DNA from: Ceratotherium simum simum
Lineage: Eukaryota; Chordata; Mammalia; Perissodactyla; Rhinocerotidae
Assembly (NCBI RefSeq): GCF_000283155.1
Contig: NW_004454207.1
Location: 11,014,927 to 11,078,926 of the forward strand
Direction: 5' to 3'
Length of the DNA: 64,000 nucleotides
Shown here: one piece after another, positions 1 to 11,600 of the stretch
Layout of the letters: each line of letters starts with the position of its first letter
Position numbering within the stretch: position 1 is the stretch's first letter
Translations under genes and position numbers: made by a program
The notes under the pieces: generated by a model
What the model was told of the DNA's origin: nothing
What the model saw: only the letters and a program-made list of their open reading frames with translations
Databases searched by the model: none

Positions 1-56
1 CTAATTTTGTTTTATCTTTAAAAAATAGATTTGCTATTTTTCCAAAGAACTGTCTT

Positions 57-1128
57 TTTTTCCAGCTTTGAGATATAATCAACATATAACATTGTATAAG
101 TTTAAAGTGTACAACATGATGATTTGATACATGTATATATTGTGAAATGATTACCACAATAAAATTAGTGAACACTTCCATCACCTCACATAATTACCTT
201 TTTTTTGTGGTGAGAACATTTAAGATCTACTCTCAGCAACTTTCAAGTGTGTGATACAGTGTTATTAACTACAGTCACCATGCTGTACATTAGATCCCCA
301 GAACCTATTCATCTTGTAACTGGAAGTTTGTACCCTTTGATCAACGTTTCCCCATTTCTCCCACCCCACCGCCAGCCCCTGGCAACCACCATTCTACTCT
401 CTGTTTCTACGAGTTCGACTTTTTTAGATTCCACATATAAGTGAGATCATGTAGTATTTATCTTTCTCTGTCTGACTTATTTTGCTTAGCATAATGCCCT
501 CAAGGTTCATCCATGTTATTGCAAAAGGTAGATTTCCTTCTTTGTGTTTGTGTATATATATATTTGATATATATATATATATATCACTTTTTTTTTGTGA
601 GGAAGACCAGCCATGAGCTAACATCTGATGCCAATCCTCCTCTTTTTTGCTGAGGAAGACTGGCCCTGGGCTAACATCCATGCCCATCTTCTTCTACTTT
701 ATATGGGACGCCGCCACAGCATGGCTTGCCAAGCAGTGCATCAGTGCACGCCCGGGATCCCAACCGGCAAACCCCGGGCCACCACAGGGGAGCACACGCA
801 CTTAACCACTTGCGCCACCAGGCCAGGACCTAGATCACTTTTTTTTAATCCATTCACCTGTTGATGGACACTTAGGTTGTTTGTGTGTCTTGGCTATTGT
901 GAATAACGCTGCAATGAACATCAGGTGCAGATATCTCTTCAAGACAGTGATTTTATTTCCTTCATATATTTACACCAAAAGTGGAATTGCTGGATCATAT
1001 GGTAGTTCTATTTTTAATTTTTTGAGGAATCTCCATACTGTTTTCTCCAAACTGGCTGCACCAGTTTACATTCCCACCAACAGTGCACAAGGGTTCCCTT
1101 TTCTCCACATCCTCACCAACACTTGTTA
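57..1128 (-). mobile_element. 5'-truncated L1 LINE, ORF2 end and 3' UTR, interrupted by a SINE
   Basis: Read on the minus strand this is the C-terminal end of L1 ORF2 followed by the 3' UTR and a short A tail (T run at 57-61 on the plus strand). A minus-strand frame around 430-560 reads the usual L1 ORF2 C-terminal motif (TWMNLEGIMLSKISQTEKDKYY). The element is bounded by a perfect 16-bp target duplication, tccaaagaactgtctt, at 41-56 and 1129-1144, so the whole insertion, 5' truncation included, is defined to the base. A minus-strand ERE SINE at about 588-833 splits it. It cannot move: most of the element, including the reverse transcriptase, is missing. Confidence 0.93.
588..833 (-). mobile_element. 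ERE SINE (tRNA-derived, equid), inside the L1
   Basis: The T run at 588-596 is the A tail of a minus-strand SINE, and the tRNA-like head lies at about 720-830 (ggatcccaaccggcaa is the reverse complement of a degenerate B box). The 3' body carries two tandem copies of an approximately 50-bp unit (starting near 597 and 650, each with ctaacatc... and ccaatc/cccatctt). Short matching flanks (atcac plus Ts at 583 and 834) are the likely target duplication. It must be younger than the L1 it splits. Confidence 0.9.
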
Positions 1129-1367
1129 TCCAAAGAACTGTCTTGAATTGATCAGTTCTGTTATGATATTTTCAAGTTTGTTTTCTAATTATCTGTTTTA
1201 TTTCTATTTTTTCTTTTCTGTTATTTTCCTTGGAGTTATTTTTCCTTTTTCTTAAGATGAAACTGATATGGCACATCTGATTTATTTGTCTCACTGTGGA
1301 CCTCCTATATTGCAATCACTTTTATTTCTACTAAATGGTAACAACCCACACCCATGGTTATATTACC

Positions 1368-1600
1368 TAACACAAACTATCTACTATGCACTATTCTAAG
1401 TGCTTTACATGCATTAACTCAATTAATCATCACAATACTATTTATGAGGTAAGTATGATTATTATCCCTATTTTACAGATGGGAGAACTGAGGCAGAGAA
1501 GTACGAAATAACTTGCCCAAAGTTCCACAGCAAATAAGTGGCAGGGTTGAGATTTAAACTTCAACAGTCTAGCTTCAGAGGCTGAGCAATTAATTTCTCT
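1368..1600 (-). mobile_element. MIR SINE
   Basis: Contains the reverse-complement MIR core: a stretch like 'ttacatgcattaactca', then 'attttacagatgggagaactgaggcagag', then 'cttgccc..cacagc..taagtggcagggttgagatttaaac'. Ancient tRNA-derived SINE, strongly diverged. Confidence 0.85.
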
Positions 1601-2284
1601 GATACCACTTTACCTCTTCCAACGATTCATACTCTCAAATTCTTCTCTCTGACTACAATGTCCTAATTTTACACCTCCTGCACCAAGATTTGGTTTTCAG
1701 CTTCTTCCTCAGGTGCAAGTCTAGTAATCTCCCCCAAGATCCTCTCACCTCCTAACCCAGCCTGAATCTTAGGTTATCTTATGTGATGAATCAATTTTCT
1801 GGGTTCCTTCATCATTTGGTTCTCTCAAAGCTCAGCCCTTGGCCCAAACTGCTTTCTCCTAATCCTAGGCCTCTGAGCCCCATTGGAGATAATTGCGAGC
1901 CTACCTAGATGAGCTTCATTACAAATTATACTTGTCAACCTCAGGTAGGTCCTTCTTACTCTAACAATTCTTTATGTTTTCCACTGTGTTCTCGCTTTCC
2001 CATTTCCCCACTGTGACTTTCTAAACATTTGTCTCTCCCATCGAATTTTCTGCCCAACTCTGCCTCCCACAGTATTAGCAGATAACCTCAATTCCTGTGA
2101 CGTGAGGAACAAAATCAGAATTGAGCTTTCTAAACTCCTTTTTCTCTCCCATAAAACTTATCTGTAGTTTCATACATTCTTTTCTTCTTTTCTCCTATAT
2201 TTATTCATTTTCTCCCTCCCTCCCATGTTTGCTCCTTCCCTTCCTTTCTCCCTCCCTCTCTCTTTCCTTCTTTTCTTCCTTCTG
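1601..2284. other. Degenerate intergenic stretch with a pyrimidine-rich tract
   Basis: No gene. 1800-1880 weakly resembles the L2 reverse transcriptase region read on the plus strand (ctcagcccttggccc), too diverged to place firmly. A C/T-rich tract runs at about 2205-2280. Confidence 0.45.
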
Positions 2285-2800
2285 TGGGTATCTGCTGAGT
2301 ATCTGCTATATGCCAGGCACTGTTCTAGGCTCTGCGGGGACCACAGTGACTATCACAGAGCTCCTGCTCTTCTGTAGCTCACACTCTAGTGGGGGAGACA
2401 ACTGAGAAACAAATCAATATATATCACGTCAGATAATGATCAGAGCTTTGAAAATAAATGAAGTAGGATAAAGGAGCTAGAGAATCCTGGGGGAAGAGTG
2501 CTTTGTTTTCATCTTTGATAGTGAGGGAAAGCCTTCTCTGAGTAAGTCTTCAAGGTAGGGTTGCCAGATTTAGCAAATAAAAAAACAGGGCATCCAGTTA
2601 AATTTGAATATCAGATAAACAACTAATAATTTTTTAGGATAAGTCTGTCTCATGTAATACTGCAACTTATTCAATGTTTATCCACAATTAAAGTTTAACT
2701 GGATGTCCTGAGTTTTATCTGACAACCCTGTGAAAGAACTATGGTGATAAACCATGCACCTCTCTGGAGGAAGAGGTTTCAGGCAGAGGGAATGTCTTTG
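2285..2800 (-). mobile_element. L2 LINE 3' region, interrupted by a MITE
   Basis: Plus-strand phrases 'tatgccaggcactgttctaggc', 'cacactctagtgggggagacaac' and, after the MITE, 'ggcagagggaatg' follow in the order expected for the antisense of the L2 3' end and ORF2. The MITE at 2557-2729 splits the copy. Old and non-functional. Confidence 0.8.
2557..2729. mobile_element. Palindromic non-autonomous DNA transposon (MER53-like MITE)
   Basis: A 173-bp near-perfect palindrome. The left arm starts agggttgccagat and the right arm ends atctgacaaccct; the arms also share catccagttaaa on the left and its complement tttaactggatg on the right, and pair over about 65 bases. Too small to encode a transposase. 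The MER53 name is from memory. Confidence 0.78.
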
Positions 2801-2867
2801 GGATGTTAATTTTATGTCTGCAATTGTCCTAGGCACTGAGGATACAGAAAATCATTCGGACAGTGTT

Positions 2868-3690
2868 TTGCCTCCTAACTGCTCTAGCTGTATTGCTCCT
2901 TTCTCCCCTCTGGTCTTTTCTACATACAGCAGCCAGAGTGAGCCTTTCCAAATACAAATCATGTCCCTTCTCTGCTCGGAATCCTCCAATGGCTTCCCTT
3001 CTCAGAGTAAAAGCCAGAGTTCTTAAAATAGCCTTTAAGACCTAGGTCAGTGCTTCTCATATTTTGCTACACATCGATCACCTGGGGATCTGGTGCCTGG
3101 ATCCTACCCCCAGATTCTGATTCAAATTATTTGCACTGCAGCCCAGAATTAGGGATTTTTCAAAGCACGCCATGTGACTGTATTGTGCATTGCAATTTGA
3201 TACCACCCTCCCCGCCTTATGTGCCCTCACCCTCCTGCTACCTCTTGAACCTTTGCTCAGACAGCTGTCCCCCTGCTTTCTCCACTCCAGCCCCACTGAC
3301 CAACCCGCTGGTCTCCATGTTCTTCCCCATACGCTTCAGTGATGCTGCTGCTGCCTCAAGTCTTGTATTTTTGCTATCCTATCTGTCTGGAATGTTCCTT
3401 TCAGGATATCCATGTGACCCTTTCCTCCACTTTCCTCAGTTCTCTGCTCAAATGCCAGTTTATCAGCAAAGTCTTCCCTGATCATCCTCACCCCCTACCC
3501 TGGTGCCCTCATCCTCTTTTTTCTGCTTTCACGACTGCTTTTCCTGTCACATATTTGTTTATGTCTTTATTTGTGCCTGTTTCCCCCTACCCCACCATAA
3601 ACCCTGGGAGGGCAGCACTTTGTTAGTTCACTACTTCAGTGCCTAGAATAGCGCTAGACACGTAGGTTGAGCTCAACAAGTATAGTTTCA
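2868..3690 (+). mobile_element. L2 LINE ORF2 end and 3' region, interrupted by MER5A
   Basis: Plus-strand series typical of L2: 'cagcagccagagtgagcc', 'aatcctccaatggcttccc', 'agagtaaaagccagagt', then after the insertion 'gctcaaatgccagtttatc', 'gtcttccctgatcatcc' and the 3' end phrase 'gagggcagcactttgtt...cagtgcctagaatag'. It lies head-to-head against the minus-strand L2 at 2285-2800. MER5A at 3050-3190 is a later insertion. Confidence 0.87.
3050..3190 (+). mobile_element. MER5A (hAT-Charlie, non-autonomous DNA transposon)
   Basis: Begins with the terminal motif cagtgcttctcat and carries 'gatcacctggggatct', 'cccccagattctgattca'. The far terminal repeat is worn away. It sits inside the plus-strand L2. 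Confidence 0.8.
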
Positions 3691-3944
3691 CGGAGGAGTT
3701 GAGTCTAGTGGGGAATTTAGACCCCTAAACAACTAGTTATAATACAATAGAAGAAATCATTGTTAGAGTGTTTTAAACAGAATTCCCTAGGGAATATAAT
3801 ACTTTTGATTCCTGATGCCATCGCCGCCTTCTTCCTATAGGATGTTGTTTTCCACCTTTATCACTAAATATCTCACTTCCCACAGCCTCCATACTCTCAT
3901 TCTACAAACCCACTCAAGCCCTCTTCTTCCCCAAACCCCCCATT

Positions 3945-4130
3945 TAGTGAGTGCTCAGGGTGTGCATTGTATTAAGCACCTTATAAAAATCATCTCATTT
4001 AACTCTCACAACAATCCCAGTGTAGGTATTAGTATTATCCACATTTTACAGATGAGGAAACTGAAGTACAGAGAAGTTAGGAAAGTTGCTGAAAGTGCCT
4101 GTGAGTTTGTGCGTGGGAGTGATCCTCAAC
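3945..4130 (-). mobile_element. MIR SINE
   Basis: 'attttacagatgaggaaactga' followed by a worn copy of the downstream MIR core; upstream 'catctcatttaactctcacaacaatcc' is the antisense 3' part. Confidence 0.87.
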
Positions 4131-4189
4131 TAAGAAGGTGTGGGAATAGGTGGATAAATACCTCAGCTTCCTTGCCATCAGTCAGAGAA

Positions 4190-4388
4190 TTCTGAGTTGT
4201 GCTCCATACTCTCTCTAGAGGGTCTCCAGTGGGATTGTGTCCCAATTGCCCTCAGCAACAACCAGCTCATTAATCCATTGTTGGTTTCTTTCCTTTTTCT
4301 GCCTGCCTGGGATCCCCTGCCAAATAAACTTCTCATGCTCAAATCCTTGACTCAGGATCTGCTTCTGGGAGATCCCAAACTGATACAT
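4190..4388 (+). mobile_element. 3' part of an LTR (ERVL-like relic)
   Basis: Poly(A) signal aataaa at 4323-4328 is followed by the block 'ctcaaatccttgactcaggatctgcttctggg', a familiar R/U5-like end of mammalian LTRs, ending near gatacatca. No internal retroviral sequence adjoins. Family not assigned. Confidence 0.6.
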
Positions 4389-6490
4389 CACACATTTTCC
4401 TCTAAGGAACAGGAAAAACAATCCCCCAAACAACTACCATCACCTTCTCAGTTGCTACTTGAATTGGGAAGACTGAGCTGGCCTGTAGAGACCTTCTCGT
4501 TATGCCTTGACAACCATCTAAACACCTCCCTGCACACATCAATCAACCTTCCTTTTGACTGCTGAGACTCTAGCTATTTTTACAATTTCTTTTTATAACT
4601 GTTTGAAAGTCAATTTTGTTATATTTGATCTTATTAGACACCCATTTGATTCACAAAGATGAATGGAAATTTTGGCTTGACCAATCTGTGATCTGGGGAT
4701 GTTGTTACCTAGGTAACAGCCTGTGTGGGCGTGGAATTAAGGATAATAGCCTAATGCTACATATGAAAAGAGAACAGATTGCTGGTAGAAGGAGGTGCAT
4801 TAGATTTCTCAAGCAACTTGAGATGCCATTTAGTTCACTGGAAGAGGCCATTTTCTAGGCAGTTAGAGGAGTAAATGACTCAGTAAGAGATGCTGTTTGA
4901 CAGTAGGGATTTCTGTAAGGGGATTTTCCATCACCTTATTCCAACTTCTTTTGGTTCAGTGTAATTGTGGGGGAAGCTATGGTGTATATACACACATATA
5001 TAGGGAAAATACAAATATCTGAGAAAGAAAGATAAACATACCAGTCCCTGCCTGTGTAGGTCATTCCTCCATGCCCCATTGGATGGAAAGGATTTCTGTA
5101 CAAAGGCAAATAGATGAAATCTTAATTCTGTCTCTCTGCCCAGGGATAGCAGTCGAATCAATATTCTGTGCCTCTAGGAGGAAATAAAGAGCATTTATAC
5201 TGTGGACTCAGCTAAATGTGTATATATATTAGGATTTGTTGAGCTTCCTGGCCCTGGTGGCACAAAACAAGCACCATATTGTTTAGTGCTTCACGGCCAG
5301 ATTGAAGTGTGGAGAAAGAAGATTCGTTCAGCCAAGTTCCACACCCCAAACCTCTTCTGGCTGTTTCATTCGATCACGTACCTTCAAAGGTACTGGCATA
5401 ACAGCAAGCACCCCACGTGGGATTCCTTCCCACTGAAACAGCATGGAACTAGATTTTGCGGAAGATTGTTGTCTTCCAGGGACTTGTAAGCATCCCTTGG
5501 AAACCTAGGTGTTGGTGCTGCCATCTCAAGAAATCATAAGCAAACAGGTCCTGGGATTTAAATTTCAGAGGTAGCGTCTCTTCACATATGATAAGGATTT
5601 TGATTAGTATTTCAGAGCTTTCATAATGTTATCATTACTTCAGGGGTTTTGTATCTAAAACGATAATGTCTTTCCAACTGTAAATGCTCTTTCCTGTCCT
5701 GTCTCATCATTTATGACCTTCTTTATCACATTCAGCCTCTCCATTAACCTTGCCTGGAGAATAAACCCTAAAGCCTATTTCTTTATTTTCTCTCACTGTT
5801 GAAATTTGCATGCTGTTGCTTCAAGTTCTTAGTATGGTGCATTGCAAAAATTCTTCAGGATAATCACTAATAAATGTGCTGACATTATGAGGAAATGATA
5901 TGGCCCAGTTAGAGAAATTTTTCATTTAGGGAAAAATTGTGTGCATGTCAACATTTTATTATTTTAATTATTTGATGGAAATTTTTAACAATGTATTTCT
6001 ATCCTCTTTGATTCCTTCGCTTGAGAATTCTGAACATGGTCTAAATGTTTTGGGTGATTTAGGATCACCATGAATAGCAATGGTTGTGCTGAGTCTTCAG
6101 GCCCTACTGATGTAATCAAGGGGCTTTGATTCTTCAAATGGTTTCCCTTTTTAAGTTGCTGAGTCTTTTCTCTCTGTCTATTACTCCAGTCACTGTGTCT
6201 GTTTTTACCAATCTCCTCTTCAAACTAACAGCTATTCTTCTTCTTCTTCTTGTTTTAATATGGCAATCAGGTAACAAAGTTTGTTGGAATAGCATGTAAA
6301 GTCAGAACACATAAATTCTGAATGAAGACCTAAGGCTCTTTTCTATGAGTAAAGTGTATGAGCTTTGCACGTGAGCTTGGCGCCATCTATTTTGGCTGCT
6401 CAGAGTTCTTTTTCCTTGTAATTTCCTATTTTCTCTGTAGTTGAATTAGCTAGCTAGGTAATTACAGACAAGGGAATTGTGACCATATTC
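4389..6490. other. Mostly unique sequence, no gene recognised
   Basis: I see no splice-bounded exon, RNA gene or clear repeat here. A small hairpin occurs at 5378-5393 (gtacctt, 2-base loop, aaggtac). Confidence 0.5.
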
Positions 6491-6510
6491 TGTGTGTGTG
6501 TGTGTGTGTG
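6491..6510. repeat. (TG)10 microsatellite
   Basis: Ten uninterrupted TG units. Confidence 0.98.
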
Positions 6511-6786
6511 TTTGTACTTCCCTCATAAATTATTTACCCTGAATTTAGGGACCATAGCACCAGTTCTTTCCAGTGCTTCAGTAGTTGGCTCTCCATTGCA
6601 TTTCCCTCTCTCAAGCATTAATGCTCACCAAGCCCTCCAAGTGTGGCTCACTAAATGGGTGGCTTCTGTGGTTCTGGCTGGAAGTTTAGATGGTGTAGCT
6701 GACAGAGTATTGTATGCTGGTGAGGGCTAACACTTTGCAAATTTTTTTTTTTTTTGAGTTGGCAGACCCACCTGAAAATAGGAGAT

Positions 6787-6917
6787 GATTGTAATGGACT
6801 TTCTGGTTGGGTGTTAGAGTCCTGTTCATCTCCAAGGTCCAAGCACTTTTGGGAGTTTCTCTTGGGCCCTAGAGGCAAACAGGGCCCTAAAACTCAATCA
6901 GAAAGTCCATTACAATC
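6787..6917. repeat. 131-bp imperfect palindrome (foldback element)
   Basis: The outer 19 bases are a perfect inverted repeat: gattgtaatggactttctg at 6787-6805 and its exact complement at 6899-6917. Pairing continues inward with mismatches for roughly 35-40 more bases (ttagagtcctgtt against aacagggccctaa) around a centre near 6850. A run of T at about 6742-6756 lies just upstream. Most likely an unclassified palindromic MITE, alternatively a local inverted duplication. No coding capacity. Confidence 0.8.
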
Positions 6918-7612
6918 ACCCACACTTGTTCTTATGTGTGTATTTCTACTTTTAGGTTTCTTTGTTTGCTTATGTCAAGTGCATGTCTTTAGAGCAGTGA
7001 AATTTTATATAAAGGTTTTGGAGTTCTTCTCCAATGAGCACAGTTTACAGATGGTGACAAAGGAGCTCTGAGATTAATGATCCAGTCAAATCCTAACCGC
7101 TAGTTAGTAAGTAATGGAGGTGAGACAGGACTGGGTCCCCAGATGAGTTTTGTTATCTATTGTTTTTAGTACTTTACTCACACGGGCTCTTCCTTGTGAA
7201 TTTTAGATGTTGCGGAGGCAGAAACACACTTGCAAAGTGCAGGGCGGCCTTATTGTGATGAGTTCCTCATCAGCTCTGAAATGGTAGGAAGCACACACCA
7301 TGCTGCAAATTCCTGATTTATTTAGTCAAGGATGGGAAACTTCACAGAAGAGAGGGGCTGCAGGTGTAGAAAGGAGACCTCAGCAGAGCATCCTTTCATA
7401 CTTTTGATTCTGAGATAAGGTTTGGTCTTGCTGGCCTGAGAGAGTTTCATTTTGTGCTATGACTTCATATTTTATAACTGGCTAATGTGAGCATTCAGGA
7501 AGAAGTTCCACAGGAAATACTGACAAGTATCTGAGAACCTCCTGGATCTTGAATCAAACTCAGGGTGAGCAGGCTGCATCCTCACCATGGGGAAAAGAAG
7601 ATTCTGGGTCCA
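6918..7612. other. Unique sequence, no gene recognised
   Basis: No repeat family, exon or RNA gene that I can identify. Confidence 0.45.
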
Positions 7613-7761
7613 GGCAGTGTAGTGTAGTGTAGTGGTTAAATACCCAGACTTGAGGGCTGAACTCTGAATCTCTCAGCTGTCACTCAGATGCTGAGAGACC
7701 TCAGGACACTTATTTTTAACCTCACAGCACCTCAGTTTCCCCATCTATAAAATGAAGACAA

Positions 7762-8059
7762 CAGGAGCCGGCCTCGTGGCTTAGCAGTTAAGTGTGCGCA
7801 CTCCACTACTGGCGGCCCGGTTTGGATCCCAGGCGTGCATCAACGCACTGCTTGTCGGGCCATGCTGAGGTGGCATCTCAGCAACTAGAAGGATGTGCAA
7901 CTATGACATACAACTATCTACTGGGGCTTTGGGGAGAAAAAGGGGGTGGGGAAGGAGGAAGATTAGCAATAGATGTTAGTTCAGGGCCAGTCTTCCTCAG
8001 CAAAAAGAGGAGGATTGGCATGGATGTTAGCTCAGGGCTGATCTTCCTTACACACATAA
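7762..8059 (+). mobile_element. ERE SINE, plus strand, with intact-looking target duplication
   Basis: tRNA-derived head (cggcctcgtggcttagcag), central block 'gtgcaactatgacatacaac', then two tandem copies of the 3' unit (gatgttagttcagggccagt and gatgttagctcagggctgat). A perfect 13-bp target duplication, aaaatgaagacaa, flanks it at 7749-7761 and 8060-8072. It is the only one of the five EREs here on the plus strand. Its tail is short, which suggests an older copy. Confidence 0.95.
7777..7829 (+). promoter_or_regulatory. Internal RNA polymerase III promoter relic (A and B boxes) of the ERE
   Basis: A-box-like tggcttagcag at 7777-7787 and B-box-like ggtttggatcc at 7819-7829, spaced as in tRNA genes. 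The B box has lost the consensus ggttcgaatcc, so activity is doubtful. Confidence 0.7.
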
Positions 8060-8469
8060 AAAATGAAGACAATAATAGTACCTACTCAGAGGTTGTTAGC
8101 AGGATTAAATGCACTGATATTTGTAAAGTACATAGAACAGGTGCTTGGCATAAGATAAGGGCAATATAAGTGTTAGCTGTTATTGTTATGTTTCTTGCTT
8201 TTCCAGCATCTCATTTCCCTACAGGCTCTACTCAGGGAGGATGCTCATATTTGAATAAATAATTAGCTTTGGGAATGGATGTATAAATAAAAGTACAAGT
8301 TATGAATTTGATAAATGTTTTCTTCCATTGTGGATATTTCTCCAATTTTGTTACTGTACAAATGCATAAATTAAATATAATGATGTATATTTCTCTAGAA
8401 CAGTTATTGAAAGGGTTATGCTGATAAATTTTATATTCTACCTAGCCTTTAGAGCATGAAAAACAAAAC

Positions 8470-8675
8470 TGAGCAATTTTATGGAGTTTCTAATTTCCAA
8501 AGTACTCTTGCATATATTATTTCATTTGATGCTTCTGGCACTTTGCTGACATTATTATTAGCCCCTTTTTACAGGTGATGAGTTTTGAGGCTCAGAAAGT
8601 TTAAATGAATTATCCCAAAGTGAATTGCCAGCGGGTCTGGACTTGAACTCAGGTTTTCAGTCCCTGAAGCCCATG
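8470..8675 (-). mobile_element. MIR SINE
   Basis: 'acaggtgatgagttttgaggctcagaaagttt', then 'ttgccagcgggtctggacttgaactcaggt': the reverse-complement MIR core and head. Confidence 0.83.
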
Positions 8676-11600
8676 GAAAATTCCTCTCATCCATCTACAG
8701 ATAAACAGTTTTCAAAGAATCTTAATATATTTCCTTCAAACCAGAAAACTGTCTTTCTATCATAACTCAAAAGATGCTTCAGGATATTGTAACGCTTCAA
8801 CCACCATTGTGAGCATTTGTTATTGTGGAACATTACTGCAAAACAGTTTTGGCTGTTAGAATTTTCTGGTGGTGTACATGCTGGATAAATGGAAGCTTTA
8901 CCAGGGTAAATAATAATTTGCGATTAGAGACTAGAAACAAAGCTGATTTTATTAACTTAACCATCCTACTATAATATGAGGGAGAAACGCTTTTGTAATG
9001 TGTGTGTGTATTCTGTTTGTAAACTTGCTGTTAGAACTGATACAGGAGAGGAACAGCCGAGAGGGTCAGAGAAGGAAAGCGTGTGTCTCTTTAATGGAAA
9101 ACTTCAAAGTCGGTAAATCTTGTTTTTGCTTCAGAAATTGTCGTGGCGACCCCAGTTGCTGACCCACACATATAAACAGTCTGCAAGCAGCAGCTTAAGG
9201 TTGATGCTTTCAGAATTCCTTCTTCTAAGATGACCAGATAAACGTAACACGATTTTTGTTTCTATTACAAGATAATTTGAGTCGTCCTCACCCTCCCCAG
9301 TTGCAATAACGGAACTTACTTGATCTTATTTGGGGCTCTTAAAAATGCTTCCCATACCTGTATCCCTTCATATATTATTCCAGAGAGAGATAAACTTAAT
9401 TTTTTATTAGCTGAGCTCTATGAGTCATTCTGCTAACTGGCACCACCAACCACCTTCCCACCAGACTGGCCTTTGCTGAGGGCTCTAAATTTAGAAAGTG
9501 AATGAGATTGCCTCCGGGTTACATAAGGAGGCGAGGCGGTTATTTTTAGAACGCCATTATACCTAGAGAGCCCTGTGCCGCTATCTGATTTGTTAACCAC
9601 AGGCTGAAGGAAAACGTGATTACGGATTCTCTCCACGTGCTGTTCAGGTGCTGCGCCCCTCAGGACCAAATGACATTTGCAGTTTTGTTTACTTGCAGTT
9701 CCTTATGTTTATTTCGTCTGTGCTAGAAACACGCTGGAAATCAACTGTGCTCAAACACAATGGCAATATTTTTTACTACCTCCTTTATTTGAGAAAACCT
9801 CCCCAATAGGCATTATAATTTTATCTTTCTCTTTTTTTTTAAGAATGGAAGGAGAGCATTGCAGCTGCTCCTTTTCTATGGCTGCTTTCAGAGCTGATGA
9901 GGGCACATGTCTATCCAGACCAATGAAGCTTTGTTTGTGTTTTTCTCACCAGGCACTTGTTTTTATTTTCTTTTGCAAGGGGATTGCTGCAGCTGATTGG
10001 GAAAAATAAAAGTGTCAAGGCAAACATTAGGAGGCATGCTGTCATCCGGGCAGAAATGAATGGATGCAGTAGCGGCTGGAGAGAGAATCTGGACAGAAGC
10101 AGTGTTTTGCTTGTCAATATATCCCCGTCGTCTCCTAGCCCGATACTGAAAGTCAGCATTAACCCCTTCTGATTCTTCTAGGTTGTAAAAAGCAATCAAG
10201 TACATCTACTTCTTTGGAATTTTAATGCAATGATGCTGAATCTCTCTTATTTATTTATTTTGATTTTTTGTTATTTTTGAAGGGATTGGATGATCATATG
10301 GCCAGTTGCCTAGGAAATCTGTCAACTTGGAGTCACATTCCTTTCTGTAATCAGCATGGGGAGCTGAGGTTTTTAGCTGGTGTATATGTGCAGAGCAAGG
10401 GAAATGTTGTAAGAAGGAGAAGTGAATGGTGAACACAACTGTGAGGGCGTTCCTTGCAGTAAAATTAGAACTGCTAGCTGAAATAGTTCACTGAGACATT
10501 GCTGAGCCATTAGTATTTTGCAGTGCTTCTGGGATGCAAGGAGCTGGATTGTACAACAGTGACCCAGGTGGCTCACTCTGGGTGGCATGGTCTATGAGCT
10601 GGCTGGACCCATGGGCCCCTCTTTCTCCCAGCAGGGGTGTCTGGGTACTTAATATTTACTTGCTAATCCTTTCTCTATTCTTGCTCATAAAATTATTTTC
10701 TAAAAGATAAATCTGATCCTGTCATCTCATTTGCTTAAAAGTAAATGGGCTATAACAGTCCCTAAATAATGAAGATAACTATGTGGCAGCCAAATAAAAA
10801 GCAGCTTATCTGTTTCTTAATAATATGATTTACATAAATGTGGAAACAGCCTGTATAATATATGAAATAAGTCACTATATTTCTCAGAAATGGGGGAGAG
10901 AGAGAGAGAGACTTCTGACAGAATATTACATTACTAACTGTAATACTGGATTCAGCCTAGTCAGGGCCATTTCTCCCAGTGCGAGTGGCTGCACCCGAGT
11001 TCAGCTTCCCATGGAACTAGTGGCTCCCATACCTGGACAAAAGTGGCTGTAGCTTCCCATGGGCCCCCAGAGGCCCCAGATACCTGCCAGTTCGTGGTCC
11101 CAGGCAATTCCTGCAAACGGCTGGGACCCCAATCCAGCCAGCTTGGTGCCCAGGAGAGTGTTTGTGTCCTCTCTGACAAGGCCACTTTCTCTCATATTTG
11201 CTCTAAGATTGAGAGACGAAGGGCCAGAGTCTTTTTCCTGGAATGCAAACCCATGCCCTGGCCCTGGGATGCCTCTCCATGTAGCTGATGGGAGGGAGGA
11301 ACATTTATGCCCTCTCTTCTCTTATGACCCTGGCCTTGTAAGTTTTCACTTTCTCTATATGATGCCACACTGTGAAATTTGTTCTAAGTCTTTTAACATA
11401 GAGGTGATAACCACAAATTGGACCTACCTGGCACATCGGGTAAAGAGAATTTCTATTGTCTAACAAGAGTGTCCAGTGGGCCACCTTGGAAGATATCCCT
11501 CCTGGAGGTGCAGACAGGGTCATTTGGGATGAGGGAAGGCCACTGGATGACCATGGTGATCTTGAGTCCCCTGAGAGGGCAGGCCAGGCCACATAGCCCA

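Larger units (their letters stand above)
7613..8195 (+). mobile_element. MIR SINE, nearly full length, split by an ERE
   Basis: Starts 'cagtgtagtgtagtgtagtg' (a small expansion of the MIR head 'tagtggttaa'), continues through 'cctcagtttccccatctat', is cut by the ERE at 7762-8059, and resumes with 'ggttgttagcaggattaaatg...cttggca...gtgttagctgttatt'. Joining both parts restores the MIR order. Confidence 0.92.

Noticed and set aside
424..687. 87-codon minus-strand open frame
   Set aside because: Chimera of ERE sequence and the end of L1 ORF2.
7777..7829. Functional tRNA gene
   Set aside because: The A and B boxes belong to an ERE SINE head; no cloverleaf with an anticodon arm can be completed.
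7792..8169. 125-codon plus-strand open frame
   Set aside because: Lies almost wholly within the ERE and MIR sequences.
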